From Gari tellinella (lineage: Eukaryota; Mollusca; Bivalvia; Cardiida; Psammobiidae), in the NCBI GenBank assembly GCA_922989275.2, contig OV277871.1:33738693-33802692 (forward strand): a stretch of 64,000 nucleotides of DNA, given 5' to 3'. Shown here piece by piece: positions 22,319 through 32,765 of the stretch. The notes beneath the pieces were generated by a model that saw nothing but the letters and a program-made list of their open reading frames with translations, did no database searches and had not been told where the DNA came from. Made by a program: the position numbers and the translations under genes. Within the stretch, counting starts at the first letter, position 1; the number at the start of each line of letters is the position of its first letter.

Positions 22319-22570
22319 TACAGTGCAGAAAACGTTCATCTTTCCCAATAAACGCGTTTTCGTTAAAACTTTAATTTCTATTACAAACAGTTTAGAGCCA
22401 GATCAGACGCCAGGTTACCCGGCGTCTGATCAGGCTCCAAACTGATTACCACTCAGTTTAACATGAACGATCAGAATGTTTCTTAATGTTATCATTTTCG
22501 ACGTTTTAGACCAATGCGTTTGCGTTTCGTTTGCTTTTAAACGGGAAAGAATAGCGTATTCTCCACTGTA
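22319..22570 (+). mobile_element. family A MITE, diverged
   Basis: CAGTGCAGAAAACG left, CGTATTCTCCACTG right; one arm has CAGGTTACC; subterminal GCGTTTGCGTTTCG shortened. Confidence 0.9.
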
Positions 22571-22649
22571 TAAAACATCATTCGGAAACATTCTTGTAAA
22601 TTTCCCATAAAGCACCAGACATGACTAGATAGATTGCCGCAGTGTCCCT

Positions 22650-22858
22650 AATTACAAGCAGTACGAATTAGACACACATTTTTGAAACAGTTTGGATCCT
22701 GATCAGACGCCGCGTAACGCGGCGTCTCACAAGAATCCAAATAGATTGACATTCGTTTCCATTTTTCTTGAGACAAAATTAGTCCAACGGGGTTGAATTA
22801 AAACTATGCAGACGCAACTTTCGAAACAGACGATTCTCTAGCAGAAAAGGGAGCTAAC
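22650..22858 (+). mobile_element. family C MITE, decayed
   Basis: AAACAGTTTGGATCCTGATC / GCCGCGTAACGCGGC with a damaged outer right arm (CACAAGAATCCAAATAGATTG); CAGACGCAACTTTCGAAACA follows. Confidence 0.7.
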
Positions 22859-22994
22859 CACTGACAATACGTACGCTCGTGGCCACTTGAATGAAATACA
22901 TCCAAGCAGACAGGCATTCCCTACTGGAATTGTTTCCAGTTGGAAAGTAGCGTGATAATAGAATTACAGTCGTGCCTCCATAGCTCCAACTATC

Positions 22995-23208
22995 TTAACC
23001 CTTAGCCCGCCAAATAAGTTGTCGTCTGCTATATTTCTTGTCTGCTTCAAGTTTCAAAGTGCTTCAAAGTTGCTCAAAATTGCTGAAAATGTTGTCCGAG
23101 TGTCAAACAGCTTGGATCCGGATGAGACGCCGAGTTACTCGGCGTCTCATCCTGATCCAAGCTGTTTGCATATGGAGCTATAGTCGTGCATGGCAGGCTA
23201 AGGGTTAA
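22995..23208 (-). mobile_element. family C MITE, complete
   Basis: TTAA on both sides: TTAACCCTTAGCCCGCC and GGCAGGCTAAGGGTTAA. Hairpin AACAGCTTGGATCC + GGATGAGACGCCGAG; the GCTTGG change and the GAG/CTC centre are both matched in the other arm. Confidence 0.86.
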
Positions 23209-23226
23209 TGTAACCCGGTTATAACT

Positions 23227-23476
23227 AACCTATTACCCCATAGTCTATTTCTAGTATTGAATATAGGTGACCACTTAAAGCAGGTTGATAGTTAAGCAGA
23301 ATGCGCCTTAAGGCGCATTCTGCTTTACTTTCAGCCTGCTTTAAGCTACAATTTGCTAGAAAATAGAAAAACTTTCTTATGATACATATTCATGGCTGTA
23401 TAAATTGGAACTATTTTCTTAAGTGGATGAATAAATGAAAAGCGTAAAAGGGCGTAGTTGTGGGGTAATGGGTTAA
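23227..23476. mobile_element. family B MITE, complete
   Basis: CTAACCTATTACCCCATAGT left, GTGGGGTAATGGGTTAA right; perfect GCGCCTTAAGGCGC centre. Confidence 0.84.
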
Positions 23477-23584
23477 TTAACATTAATTTCCATGTAACGA
23501 TTTCAACGGGTTAGAGTAAGGCGACCTTTTTTAAAGCCAACTTGATACATGCACCGGCATGTGTGTGAACAAACGGCGGATATG

Positions 23585-23938
23585 TACCAGCGCTCCCTCT
23601 CTACAACGACACCCAATGTGATACCAAAATATATCTGTTGTTCGGAGGGAGTAGTTATAGGGAGGGGAATTGATTTACATGTACAAACAGGTTGAATCCA
23701 GATCAGACGCCGCGTAACGCGGCGTCTGATCTGGATTCAACCTGTTTGTCACTCATAATTATGTTTTTTATCAAAATGTCCAGTCTGTAAATTTGAGAAA
23801 ACCAGCAGACGACAATTCTAAGAAGACGATATTGCATCGTGAAAGCTTTAGATATAATTGTCTTGTTTGGGGAACAGTGGCAAGTGTCGTTGTAAGAAGG
23901 GAGTCGTTGTTGTGAGGGCCGTTGTAGGGAACACTGTA
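23585..23938 (+). mobile_element. family G MITE, complete
   Basis: TACCAGCGCTCCCTCTCTAC left, GTAGGGAACACTGTA right. The hairpin has CAAACAGGTTGAATCC with GGATTCAACCTGTTTG: the GG/CC change is on both arms. Confidence 0.87.
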
Positions 23939-23977
23939 TATAACACACGATGCTGGCGGCTGGATAGTGCTGGTGAG

Positions 23978-24235
23978 TACAGTGGAGAATACGTTATTAT
24001 TTTCCATTTTAAAAGTAAACGAAACGCAAACACCATGCAATGAAAATGTAGAAAAAGACAACTGCTTTAACATTTCTGACTATTCATGTTAATCTGAGAG
24101 GCAAACAGCTTGGAGCCTGATCAGACGCCGGGTTACCCGGCGTCTGATCTGGTTCCATACTGATTGAAATGGAAATAACAGTTTTAGCGTTTACAAGCGC
24201 GTTTCTCGGGAAAGAATAACGTATTCTCCACTGTA
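23978..24235 (-). mobile_element. family A MITE, diverged
   Basis: CAGTGGAGAATACG left, CGTATTCTCCACTG right. The outer right arm reads CCATACTGATTG, so the stem is weakened. Confidence 0.9.
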
Positions 24236-24365
24236 ACATGAAGAACTCTACTACAGACACTTGAGAGCCTCCGAGGTGTAAAAGTCACCGCATACTCGCT
24301 TAATTCATAAAACAATTTTCCCTGGATACAAATGCTATCTGCTCAGATAATAAAGCTATTACATG

Positions 24366-24635
24366 CAAACTCTCTCTCTCTTTCGCTCTCTCTCTCTCTT
24401 ATTGTCTTTCTCTGTCTGTCCCTCTCTCTGTCTTTCTCTGTCGTTTTTTTTTTCTCTCCACTTTTTCTCTCGCTATCATTATTTGCCTTTCTCCCCCCCC
24501 CCCCTCTCTCTCTCTCTCTCTGCATCCCCGATTCGTCTTTTCCCCTCCTCTGTTTCTCTGTCTCTCTCTGTCTCTCTCTGCCTCTCTGTGTCTCTGTCTG
24601 TCTCTATCCCTCTCTATCTCTCCCGCTAAGTCTGC
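24366..24635. repeat. CT-rich microsatellite
   Basis: (TCTC)n with TGTC interruptions and a C-run near 24494; low-complexity frames on both strands are not genes. Confidence 0.94.
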
Positions 24636-24750
24636 TTCGTTACCTGCTCTTTTTCCAATAGTGAGAAAATCACATTGCATAAAATAACTTTACAGCAACC
24701 CCTCGTATAACGTTTAAACTAGTAGATGATGTTACACGCTGATAACAGTT

Positions 24751-24963
24751 TTAACCCTTGTCATGCTAAGCGCAGCTTGCCTAGCGTTTGCAAACAGTTT
24801 GGATCCAGATCAGACGCCGCGTTACGCGGCGTCTGATCTGGATCCCATCTGTTTGACATTCGTGGACAATGTGTGTTCTGTTTCAAAAGCATTAAAACTA
24901 ATTTTTTAGCAGACGATATATTTGAAGCAGACGACAAGTCAGAATGATGCATGTAAAAATTAA
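24751..24963 (+). mobile_element. family C MITE
   Basis: TTAACCCTTGTCATGC left, near TTAA right; hairpin CAAACAGTTTGGATCCAGAT / GACGCCGCGTTACGCGGCG with one outer mismatch (CCCATCTG). Confidence 0.8.
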
Positions 24964-25174
24964 CTCATTGAACGCTATAAGTAAAACTTTCGACTGCAAA
25001 AATGTCCGTCTGCTAGTATTCTAAAACAGTACTTTCTCAAATGTACTTTAAAAATGGAGTCACAACGTCAAACAGTTTGGATCCTGATGAGACGCCGCGT
25101 GACTCAACGTTTTATCTGGATCCAAGCTGTTTACAAAGGGTATCACGATTCCGTCTTAACGTGCAAAGAGTGAA
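24960..25174 (-). mobile_element. family C MITE, inner arm damaged
   Basis: TTAACTCATTGAACGC left, AACGTGCAAAGAGTGAAC right. CAAACAGTTTGGATCCTGAT pairs with ATCTGGATCCAAGCTGTTTA; the GCCGCGTGACTCAACG centre is broken. Confidence 0.7.
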
Positions 25175-25383
25175 CCATTTTATTGTTAAATTTAGCCGTC
25201 TCTTTTAACTGTTTCGCAGACAGAAAATCGTCTGCAAACTGTCGTATGAAAAATGCATTTTTTGCAGTTCGTACTCTAAATAAAATGCATACTTGCATAA
25301 GAACTTATTTTATTAAAAGGTTTGTATTAATGAAGACACTATATTATAGCAAAATAATGACTGGTAAATGATTCGTGCACATG

Positions 25384-25623
25384 TCAACCCTTTCTTAATC
25401 GTCTGCTCCAAACTAACTAATTATCGTCTGCCAAAATGCATTAGATTCTATTTGTAGTCTGCAAGTGTTTACAAAATTCAAATTCTTGAAGTTTTGACTC
25501 AAATTGTTGATATACGAAATCAAGCGGTTTGGATCCTGGTCAGGCGTCTCGTTTACTCGGCGTCTGATCAGGGTCTTAACTGTTTGCATATTTGACTTTA
25601 TTCGCAAATAGCGATGAAAGGGT
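25384..25623 (-). mobile_element. family C MITE, decayed
   Basis: TCAACCCTTTCTTAATCGTC left, GCGATGAAAGGGTC right; core CGGTTTGGATCCTGGTCAGG / CTCGGCGTCTGATCAGGGTC. Confidence 0.7.
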
Positions 25624-25754
25624 CTTACATGTATTTACATCTTTCTTCAACATTGAATTTGATTTAGATAATGTGTCATGGACTGTATTGTAAACACACA
25701 ACCAAACGTCCTTTAATAAAGAAATAATAAATTAATATCAGTGTTTTATCGTGC

Positions 25755-25880
25755 AATAAAACACGGGTAAGAGTTGAGGTGCCACGAGGCCTTATCAGTA
25801 AAGGAACCCTCTGAGCAGGGTGTGCACTGTTTGTTTTTTCCAATATTTTTAAAATAAAAGTTACCCTAAAAAGTCAATAC
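25755..25880. mobile_element. family D fragment
   Basis: GGAACCCTCTGAGCAGGGTG, GCACTGTTTG and TACCCTAAAAAGTC match the right half of D. Confidence 0.45.
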
Positions 25881-25884
25881 TTGA

Positions 25885-26127
25885 TACATTGGAGAAAACG
25901 TTATTCTTTCCCCAATAAACGCGTTTACGCTAAAACTATTATTTCCAGTACAAACAGTTTAGAGCCAGATCAGACGCCGGGTTACCAAACTGGCTCCAAA
26001 CTGTTTGCCACCATGATAAACATGAAATATCTGAATTGTCCAAAAGTTGTTCTTTTCCACGTTTTAGTGCTTTGCGTTTGCGTACGTTTGCGTTTAAACG
26101 GGAAAGAATAACAGATTCTCCACTGTA
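25885..26127 (+). mobile_element. family A MITE with hairpin-loop deletion
   Basis: TACATTGGAGAAAACG left, standard right tip. One inner arm is lost: AGACGCCGGGTTACC joins directly to AAACTGGCTCC. Confidence 0.92.
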
Positions 26128-26156
26128 AGACTTCATTGGATATTGAAATTGTCCTT

Positions 26157-26665
26157 TAACCCATTCCACCATGGATTGTTTCTAGTTTTGAAGATAGTTG
26201 ATCACTTGAGCAGGCTAAACGTAAAGCAGAATGCACCCTGGTGTGCATTCTGCTTTACTTTCAGCCTGCATAAAGCTAGCACCTGCTAGGATATATAAAC
26301 TATGTCTTTTGGTACTAATCCACAACTGTATAAAGTGGAACTATTTGCTTCATTGGATGAATATATTAAAGGCGTAAAACTGCGTATTTATATAGTACAG
26401 TGGAGAATCTGTTATTCTTTCCCAATAAACGCGTTTACGCTAAAACTATTATTTACAATACAAACAGTTTGGAGCCAGATCAGACGCCGGCTTACCCGGC
26501 GTCTGATCCAGGCTCCAAACTGTTTGCCACCATGACAAACATGAATTATCAGAATTGTCAAAAAATTGTACTTTTCTACGTTTTAGCGCTTTGCGTTTGC
26601 GTACGTTTGCGTTTAAACGGGAAAGAATAACAGATTCTCCACTGTAATTGGTTAACAGTTTTAGG
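26157..26665. mobile_element. family B MITE split by family A
   Basis: TTAACCCATTCCACCATGGA left tip, hairpin AAAGCAGAATGCACC / GGTGTGCATTCTGC (changed on both arms), then GCGTATTTATA, the A copy, and ATTGGTTAAC. Confidence 0.65.
26396..26646 (+). mobile_element. family A MITE nested in family B
   Basis: Standard tips. An extra C lies in one arm (GATCCAGGCTCC) and the centre is CGGCTTACCCGG. Confidence 0.93.
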
Positions 26666-26742
26666 GATGAATGAGTTAAAAACAATACTACAGATGACAT
26701 GTGCAAAAACATATGGTATTATAAAGAGGAAGACAGTAAAGG

Positions 26743-26998
26743 CAAGGCTGCCATTTCTCCGGATTTTTCCGAAATCTTCGGATTTTTATTCCAACAGATC
26801 AAAGCTTAAAACAGGCTGAAAGTAAAGCAGAATGCGCCTCAAGGCGCATTCTGCTTTACTTTTAACCTGTTTTAAGCATCACATTTCTTAAAAACTAGAA
26901 ACAGACTATGGGTTAAAGGTATAATCCGGAAAATCGGGCTTGAAAAATTGAAGAATTTGAAATCTTAGGACTTTTTTTATCAACTTATGACAGGCCTG
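26743..26998 (+). mobile_element. family F MITE
   Basis: CAAGGCTGCCATTTCTCC left, TATGACAGGCCTG right; hairpin AAAGCAGAATGCGCCTC / AAGGCGCATTCTGC. No clear target duplication. Confidence 0.78.
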
Positions 26999-26999
26999 A

Positions 27000-28267
27000 G
27001 GGGCTAAAGAAACAATCAGTTTGCACATTCACTTACCTATACATGCACACATAACAACAACTAAGGCCACTTTAAACAGGGACAGCTCTCTGTACTTCAT
27101 TTCCTGGAAATTCGTCACACAAAAATCGCAAGATTTCCTCCAAAACCCGTCCTACTACGTCACAGCTAAACTCTGCTTCATAATTCCCAACTATAAGTTA
27201 TCCGAGTACTGTATTATATCAGAAACACACTTCTTGTTTTTTTCTATTTTCTCTCAATCCGTTGGCACGTTTGATTAAATACTTTTTTTTCTGTTTAAAA
27301 CTTTAATCCATTTAGATTAACAATTGTTTACACGATTTACACAAAAATCACCAGCACGAGTTGAACTGTTTATCAATCGAACTATCATAGTTTGATTGTT
27401 TTTCGCGTGTTTCCCGTATTTGATTTATACTCGTTAAGCTAATAGCACAAACTGCTCAATCAGCGAAGTATCAAGCTATTTCTGAACTGCAAGGTATGAT
27501 GCACTAGAAATACTATTTTTCTTTGTCGAGTGAACTGTCAAAGTATTCATTTATCTCCTATAAGAGCACAATGTCTGCACTTCATTTAGTCTGTTGCAGA
27601 ATACCTTCGATATGAATGTAGGTAAGAGTCGTTCGTCTGTTTCGAGTTTAATAGCTAGATATCAAGCGCTCTGTCGATATGTTGCGTGCTTTACAAGGTT
27701 TTGTTACCTTTAATAATACCCAATACAAAGCAATACATATATAATGATTAATTTAGATACGTAAGTCCTTTAAAATAATGCAACTGTTCGTTAAACCTAG
27801 CATTATTTTAAGTTGAGTTTAAAAACTTTTCGTGAAACTGTCTCTTTAATAACGCTTTTTAAAATTCACAGTATTTCTCGGTTGAGTTTTAGAATAGAAG
27901 AAGTCGACACTATATACGTTAAAACTTTCAAAAACTTTTTCTTCTCTCAGTTAATGCTCTAGTCGACGTCACGAGTTTTATTCAGTAATGGTGAATGACT
28001 TCAATCTCGGGTAAAATATAGTATCGGTGACTGTGATCACACAATGCAGCAGACGAACTGTCTATAATTAGTCACGTGATCTATTAAATCACGTGATAAA
28101 ATTAGTTAGGCGCGTATATTTGGACTCGGCGTCTGTATTAACTAGCCGGTTAAGTTTTCGCCAATAATAACGGGCGGAGAAATCAGACTGTTGATCGCCC
28201 TACGTCTCGCCCATAATCAATAAATCATCCCAATCTGTTTAGTGGAATTATTGTAAGAAAAACTAAT
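27000..28267. other. MITE-free unassigned region
   Basis: AT-rich with no hairpin core over 1.2 kb, unusual for this half of the window. Two TCACGTGAT strings (28072 and 28089) flank a 9-bp spacer. A plus-strand 85-codon open frame at 27021 has no recognised domain. Confidence 0.35.
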
Positions 28268-28480
28268 TTAATCCTTTCACTCTCAATGACGCCAAAAAGC
28301 GCGTTTGTAAACAGTTTGGATCTTGATCAGACGCCGCGTAACGCGGCGTCTGATCAGGATCCTATCTGTTTGAGACTCGTACCGATATGTGTGAAGTCAT
28401 ACTACATTGAATCTTACTTTGAAATGATCTTGCAAACAACACCGTTGAAGCAGACGACAATGAAACGGTGAAGGGGTAAA
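28268..28480 (+). mobile_element. family C MITE, complete
   Basis: TTAATCCTTTCACTCTCAAT left, ACGGTGAAGGGG right; hairpin CAAACAGTTTGGATCTTGAT / CGCCGCGTAACGCGGCG. Confidence 0.83.
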
Positions 28481-28609
28481 CATCTCACGAACAATTTGGC
28501 ACTGAAAGGGTTCAGTCGCCCGAGATCATATTTTTTTCTCGGCGGTTATTCTAGACTGTCAATCGCCTCGATCGTTCAAACGAGATGACATGATGACTTT
28601 GGAGGGATG

Positions 28610-29560
28610 TTCATCTATGATCTATGCATCATCAACCTTATCGTTATTCTATCGCAATACCGTCTGCTTTGAAATTGTCGTCTGCAAAATTGTGTTACAT
28701 TAATACTTATCTATGATCTATGCACTATCTTCCAGGTTACCTTATTCACCTCCTGTCACAATATCATCTGCTTTGAAATTGTCGTCTGCAAAAAAAAATT
28801 CAGAACATTATTTATGCATTTTTTCATTAAGGAATCATAAGGAGAGTTTCAAATGAGCCTGGATCCAGATCAGACGTCGCGTAACGAACAATTTGTTAGG
28901 ATAATATTTGTGCATTGTTTTAATTAACGAATCCTAAAGACAAGTTTCAAACAGTTGGGGTCCAGATCAGACGTCGCGTAACGAAACATTTGTTAGAATA
29001 ATATGCATTTTTTAATTAATGAATCCTAAAGACAAGCCTCAAACAGTTTTGATCCAGATCAGACGCAGCGTAACGCGGCGTCTGATCTCCATCCAAACTG
29101 TTTGCAAAACACAGTCAAGTTGCAATCGGCAGGCAAAAGGCGAACCCTTATCCTGCGGTAATATCGTCTGCTTCGAAATTGTCGTCTGCAAAATTTGTTA
29201 AATCTAGATTTAAACATTTTTTCAGTAGAGAAATATAAAGACGAGTTTAAAACAGTTTAGATCCAGATCAGACGCCGCGTAAACGCGGCGTCTGATCTAC
29301 ATCCAAACTGTTTGCAAAACACAGTCAAGTTGTGATCGGCAGACAAAAGGTTAACACCTTCCCTGACAGGCTATCATCTGCTGAAAAATGTCGTCTGCTT
29401 TATAATTCAAAGTAATTTTTATTGAAGGCACGTCGTTATGATTGTAAACAAGTTAGGATCCAGTCCGGAAGCTCAATTACTCGGCGTCTGATCAGGATTT
29501 AAACTGTTAGCAAATTTTACTTTCGCTTGGGGCAACACCTTGAATGGGTCAAACGCAATG
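28610..29560 (-). repeat. tandem run of family C pieces
   Basis: At least five diverged partial C copies in one orientation, each with CGTCTGCTTTGAAATTGTCG-type strings and a GATCCAGATCAGACG core. Two at 28.86 and 28.95 kb lack the second arm; those at 29.04 and 29.26 kb are intact. Confidence 0.72.
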
Positions 29561-29589
29561 ATGAAAGTTGACACGCGTTTGTCAGTTTA

Positions 29590-29700
29590 ATAACCCTTTC
29601 GCTGCCCAAAAAACCGCAAATTCTCTAGAATTTTCAAACAGTTAGGATCCTGATCATATTCAGAGAAACTTGGCAATTGACCAGGATCCAAGCCGCCTAC
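29590..29700 (-). mobile_element. family C fragment
   Basis: ACCCTTTCGCTGCC and CAAACAGTTAGGATCCTGAT with GACCAGGATCCAAGC; the GACGCCGCG centre is lost. Confidence 0.5.
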
Positions 29701-29912
29701 AATCGAATCGATGTTTCTGCAGTTAGTATCAACAAATGAAGTTTCATCCACTGAATTAAATAGCTCCAATTCATAGTCATGAATAAGGATCATAAGAAAT
29801 ATTTTCTATATTCTAGCAGATGGTAGTTTAAAGCAGACTGAAAGTGAACCTGCTTTAAGTGGCCGCCTGTCTTCAAAACTAGAAGCAGGCTATGGAGTAA
29901 AGGGATATCGAG
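29700..29912. mobile_element. family B MITE with collapsed hairpin
   Basis: GAATTAAATAGCTCCAATTC, TTTAAAGCAGACTGAAAGTG joined directly to AACCTGCTTTAAG, then GCAGGCTATGGAGTAAAGGG. The whole GCAGAATGCGCC stem is deleted. Confidence 0.7.
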
Positions 29913-29916
29913 AAAA

Positions 29917-30141
29917 TTTAACCCATTGCACCATTGCTTGTTTTTAGTATTGAAGATAGGTGGACACTTAAAGCAGATTGAAAGTAAGCAGAATGCGCCT
30001 TAAGGCGCATTCTGCTTTACTGTCAACCTGCTTTAAGCTATTATCTGCTAGATTATACAAAATATTTTCTATGCAACATATTCGTGACTGTTTAAAGTAG
30101 GACTATTTTCTTCAGTGGAGGAATAAATGCTAGGCGTAGTA
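29917..30141. mobile_element. family B MITE
   Basis: TTTAACCCATTGCACCATTG left; perfect GCGCCTTAAGGCGC centre; right end broken at GCTAGGCGTAGTATC, a string that repeats one from 29.70 kb. Confidence 0.75.
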
Positions 30142-30375
30142 TCAACAAATGAAGTTTCATCCGACGATATATTGGCAGTGGAAAGGTAACCGTATTAGCT
30201 GTTATTTCTAGGATAGTTTACTATTACCGTTGTTTCAAATTTTATTACTACAAACTGTTTCTCTGACCAGGATCTCTCCTTTTGTCATTTTGAATGGTAA
30301 AATCAACCCTAAGTAGTGGACATGGACTTAACTTTATTGGAAACTGGGGTTATCCAAATGAAGTTTAGGGGTAAA

Positions 30376-30898
30376 TACAGCGCTTCCTCTCTACAACGAA
30401 ACCCTATGGGATACACAAATTGTGTGTGTTGTTCGGAGGGAGTTGTTATAGGAAGGGTAATTAAGTCTTTGCTTACATTTGCAAACAGCTTGAATCCAGA
30501 TCAGACGCCGCGTAACGCGGCGTCTGATCTGGATTCAAGCTGTCTGTCACTCGTCATTGTATATCTTCTACCAAAAAGTCCACTGAGCAGACGATCATTT
30601 TAAGCAGACGATATTTCAGCAGTAAAAGTGTTAGACATAATTGTCCTGTTAATGGAACTGCGACATGGGTCGTTGTTAGGAGGGAGTCGTTGTTGGGAGG
30701 GTCGTTGTAGAGAGGGAGTCGTTGTTTGGAGGGTCGTTATTGGGAGGGTCGTTGTAGGGAGGGAATCCTTGTTTGGAGGGTCGTTGTTGGGAGGGTCGTT
30801 GTAAGAAAGGATTCGTTGTTGGGAGGGTCGTTGTTGGGAGGGTCGTTGTAGGGAGGGAGTCGTTGTTTGGAGGTTCGTTGTAGGGCGGGAATACTGTA
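30376..30898 (+). mobile_element. family G MITE with expanded right end
   Basis: TACAGCGCTTCCTCTCTAC left, GGGCGGGAATACTGTA right. Core CAAACAGCTTGAATCC + AGATCAGACGCCGCG. The right subterminal GTCGTTGTTGGGAGGG motif is amplified to roughly 13 units over 30671-30890, against 3-4 in other copies. Confidence 0.87.
30671..30890 (+). repeat. ~16-bp tandem expansion inside family G
   Basis: Units alternate between GTCGTTGTTGGGAGGG and GTCGTTGTAGGGAGGG with small changes. Confidence 0.85.
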
Positions 30899-30938
30899 AG
30901 TTAATAGTTTTACGTCTGCTGAAAATGTCTTCAGCTGA

Positions 30939-31187
30939 TACAGTGGAGATGTTAGTCTTTCCCAATAAACGTTTACGCTAAAACTGCAGTTTCCATTGCA
31001 AACAGTTTGGAGCCAGATCAGACACCGGGTAACCCGGTGTCTGATCAGGTTCCAAACTGTTTTCCACTCAGATTAAGATAAAAAGATAAATATTTAAAAA
31101 AAAGCTGTAATTTACTACCTTTTAGTGCATTGCGTTTATGTATTGTTTGCGTTTAAACGGGAAAGAATAACAATTTTCTTCGCTGTA
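30939..31187 (+). mobile_element. family A MITE with matched arm changes
   Basis: CAGTGGAGATGTTAGTC left, TTTTCTTCGCTGTA right. The hairpin centre is CACCGGGTAACCCGGTG, where other copies have CGCCGGG/CCCGGCG. Confidence 0.9.
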
Positions 31188-31390
31188 CACACCGTGGAGA
31201 CTTATGGAGATTAGTATGAAAATAATATGGGTATAAATAGATAGTTAAGGTCTTATAGTATAAGATAAACACAAAAATACTCCTCTTCGCATATTTTATT
31301 TTTTACGGAAAAACAGGGCCATATCAGGCCTTTCGTAAACCTTCCCCTTTGCTAAACCTTCTTTCTATTCGCTGAACAAGCATTTTGTTG

Positions 31391-31428
31391 AATCTGATCT
31401 GGATCCAAACTGATCCCCACTCAATCCA
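31391..31428. mobile_element. family C arm fragment
   Basis: AATCTGATCTGGATCCAAAC and CCCACTCA only; the rest of 31190-31510 is unassigned AT-rich sequence. Confidence 0.45.
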
Positions 31429-31574
31429 GTTACAACAACAAGTGTTAAGATACGTGTGTATAAAATCATTGTTTAAGAAAATTGTTCATTTTGATGATGG
31501 GAAGGGATCACAGTGCTCCCTCCCTACAACGGCCTTATGAACACCGGTTCCCTCCTTACAACAACGCTTGCCGC

Positions 31575-32765
31575 TGTACATTACTCACTCCCTACAACGG
31601 TCCTCCTTACAACGAGTCCCTCCTTACAACAACGCTTGTCACTGTACATTACTCACTCCCTACAACGGTCCTACTTACAACGAGTCCCTCCTTACAACAA
31701 CGCTTGTCACTGTACATTACTCACTCCCTACAACGGTCCTCCTTACAACGAGTCCCTCCTTACAACAACGCTTGTCACTGTACATTACTCACTCCCTACA
31801 ACGGTCCTCCTTACAACGAGTCCCTCCTTACAACAACGCTTGTCACTGTACATTGCTCACTCCCTACAACGGTCCTCCTTACAACGAGTCCCTCCTTACA
31901 ACAACGCTTGTCACTGTACATTGCTCACTCCCTACAACGGTCCTCCTTACAACGAGTCCCTCCTTACAACAACGCTTGTCACTGTACATTACTCACTCCC
32001 TACAACGGTCCTCCTTACAACGAGTACCTCCTTACAACAACGCTTGTCACTGTACATTACTCACTCCCTACAACGGTCCTCCTTACAACGAGTCCCTCCT
32101 TACAACAACGCTTGTCACTGTACATTACTCACTCCCTACAACGGTCCTCCTTACAACGAGTCCCTCCTTACAACAACGCTTGTCACTGTACATTACTCAC
32201 TCCCTACAACGGTCCACCTTACAACGAGTCCCTCCTTACAACAACGCTTGTCGCTGTACATTTCTCACTCCCTACAACGGTCCTCCTTACAACGAGTCCC
32301 TCCTTACAACAACGCTTGTCACTGTACATTACTCACTCCCTACAACGGTCCTCCTTACAACGAGTCCCTCCTTACAACAACGCTTGTCACTGTACATTAC
32401 TCACTCCCTACAACGGTCCTCCTTACAACGAGTCCCTCCTTACAACAACGCTTGTCACTGTACATTACTCACTCCCTACAACGGTCCTCCTTACAACGAG
32501 TCCCTCCTTACAACAACGCTTGTCACTGTACATTACTCACTCCCTACAACGGTCCTCCTTACAACGAGTCCCTCCTTACAACAACGCTTGTCACTGTACA
32601 TTACTCACTCCCTACAACGGTCCTCCTTACAACGAGTCCCTCCTTACAACAACGCTTGTCACTGTACATTGCTCACTCCCTACAACGGTCCTCCTTACAA
32701 CGAGTCCCTCCTTACAACAACGCTTGTCACTGTACATTACTCACTCCCTACAACGGTCCTCTGAA
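31575..32765. repeat. homogeneous block 1 of the 68-bp array
   Basis: About 17 nearly identical units with TCACTGTACATTACTCACTC; differences are single bases (TTGC for TTAC, TACCTC for TCCCTC). Confidence 0.9.
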
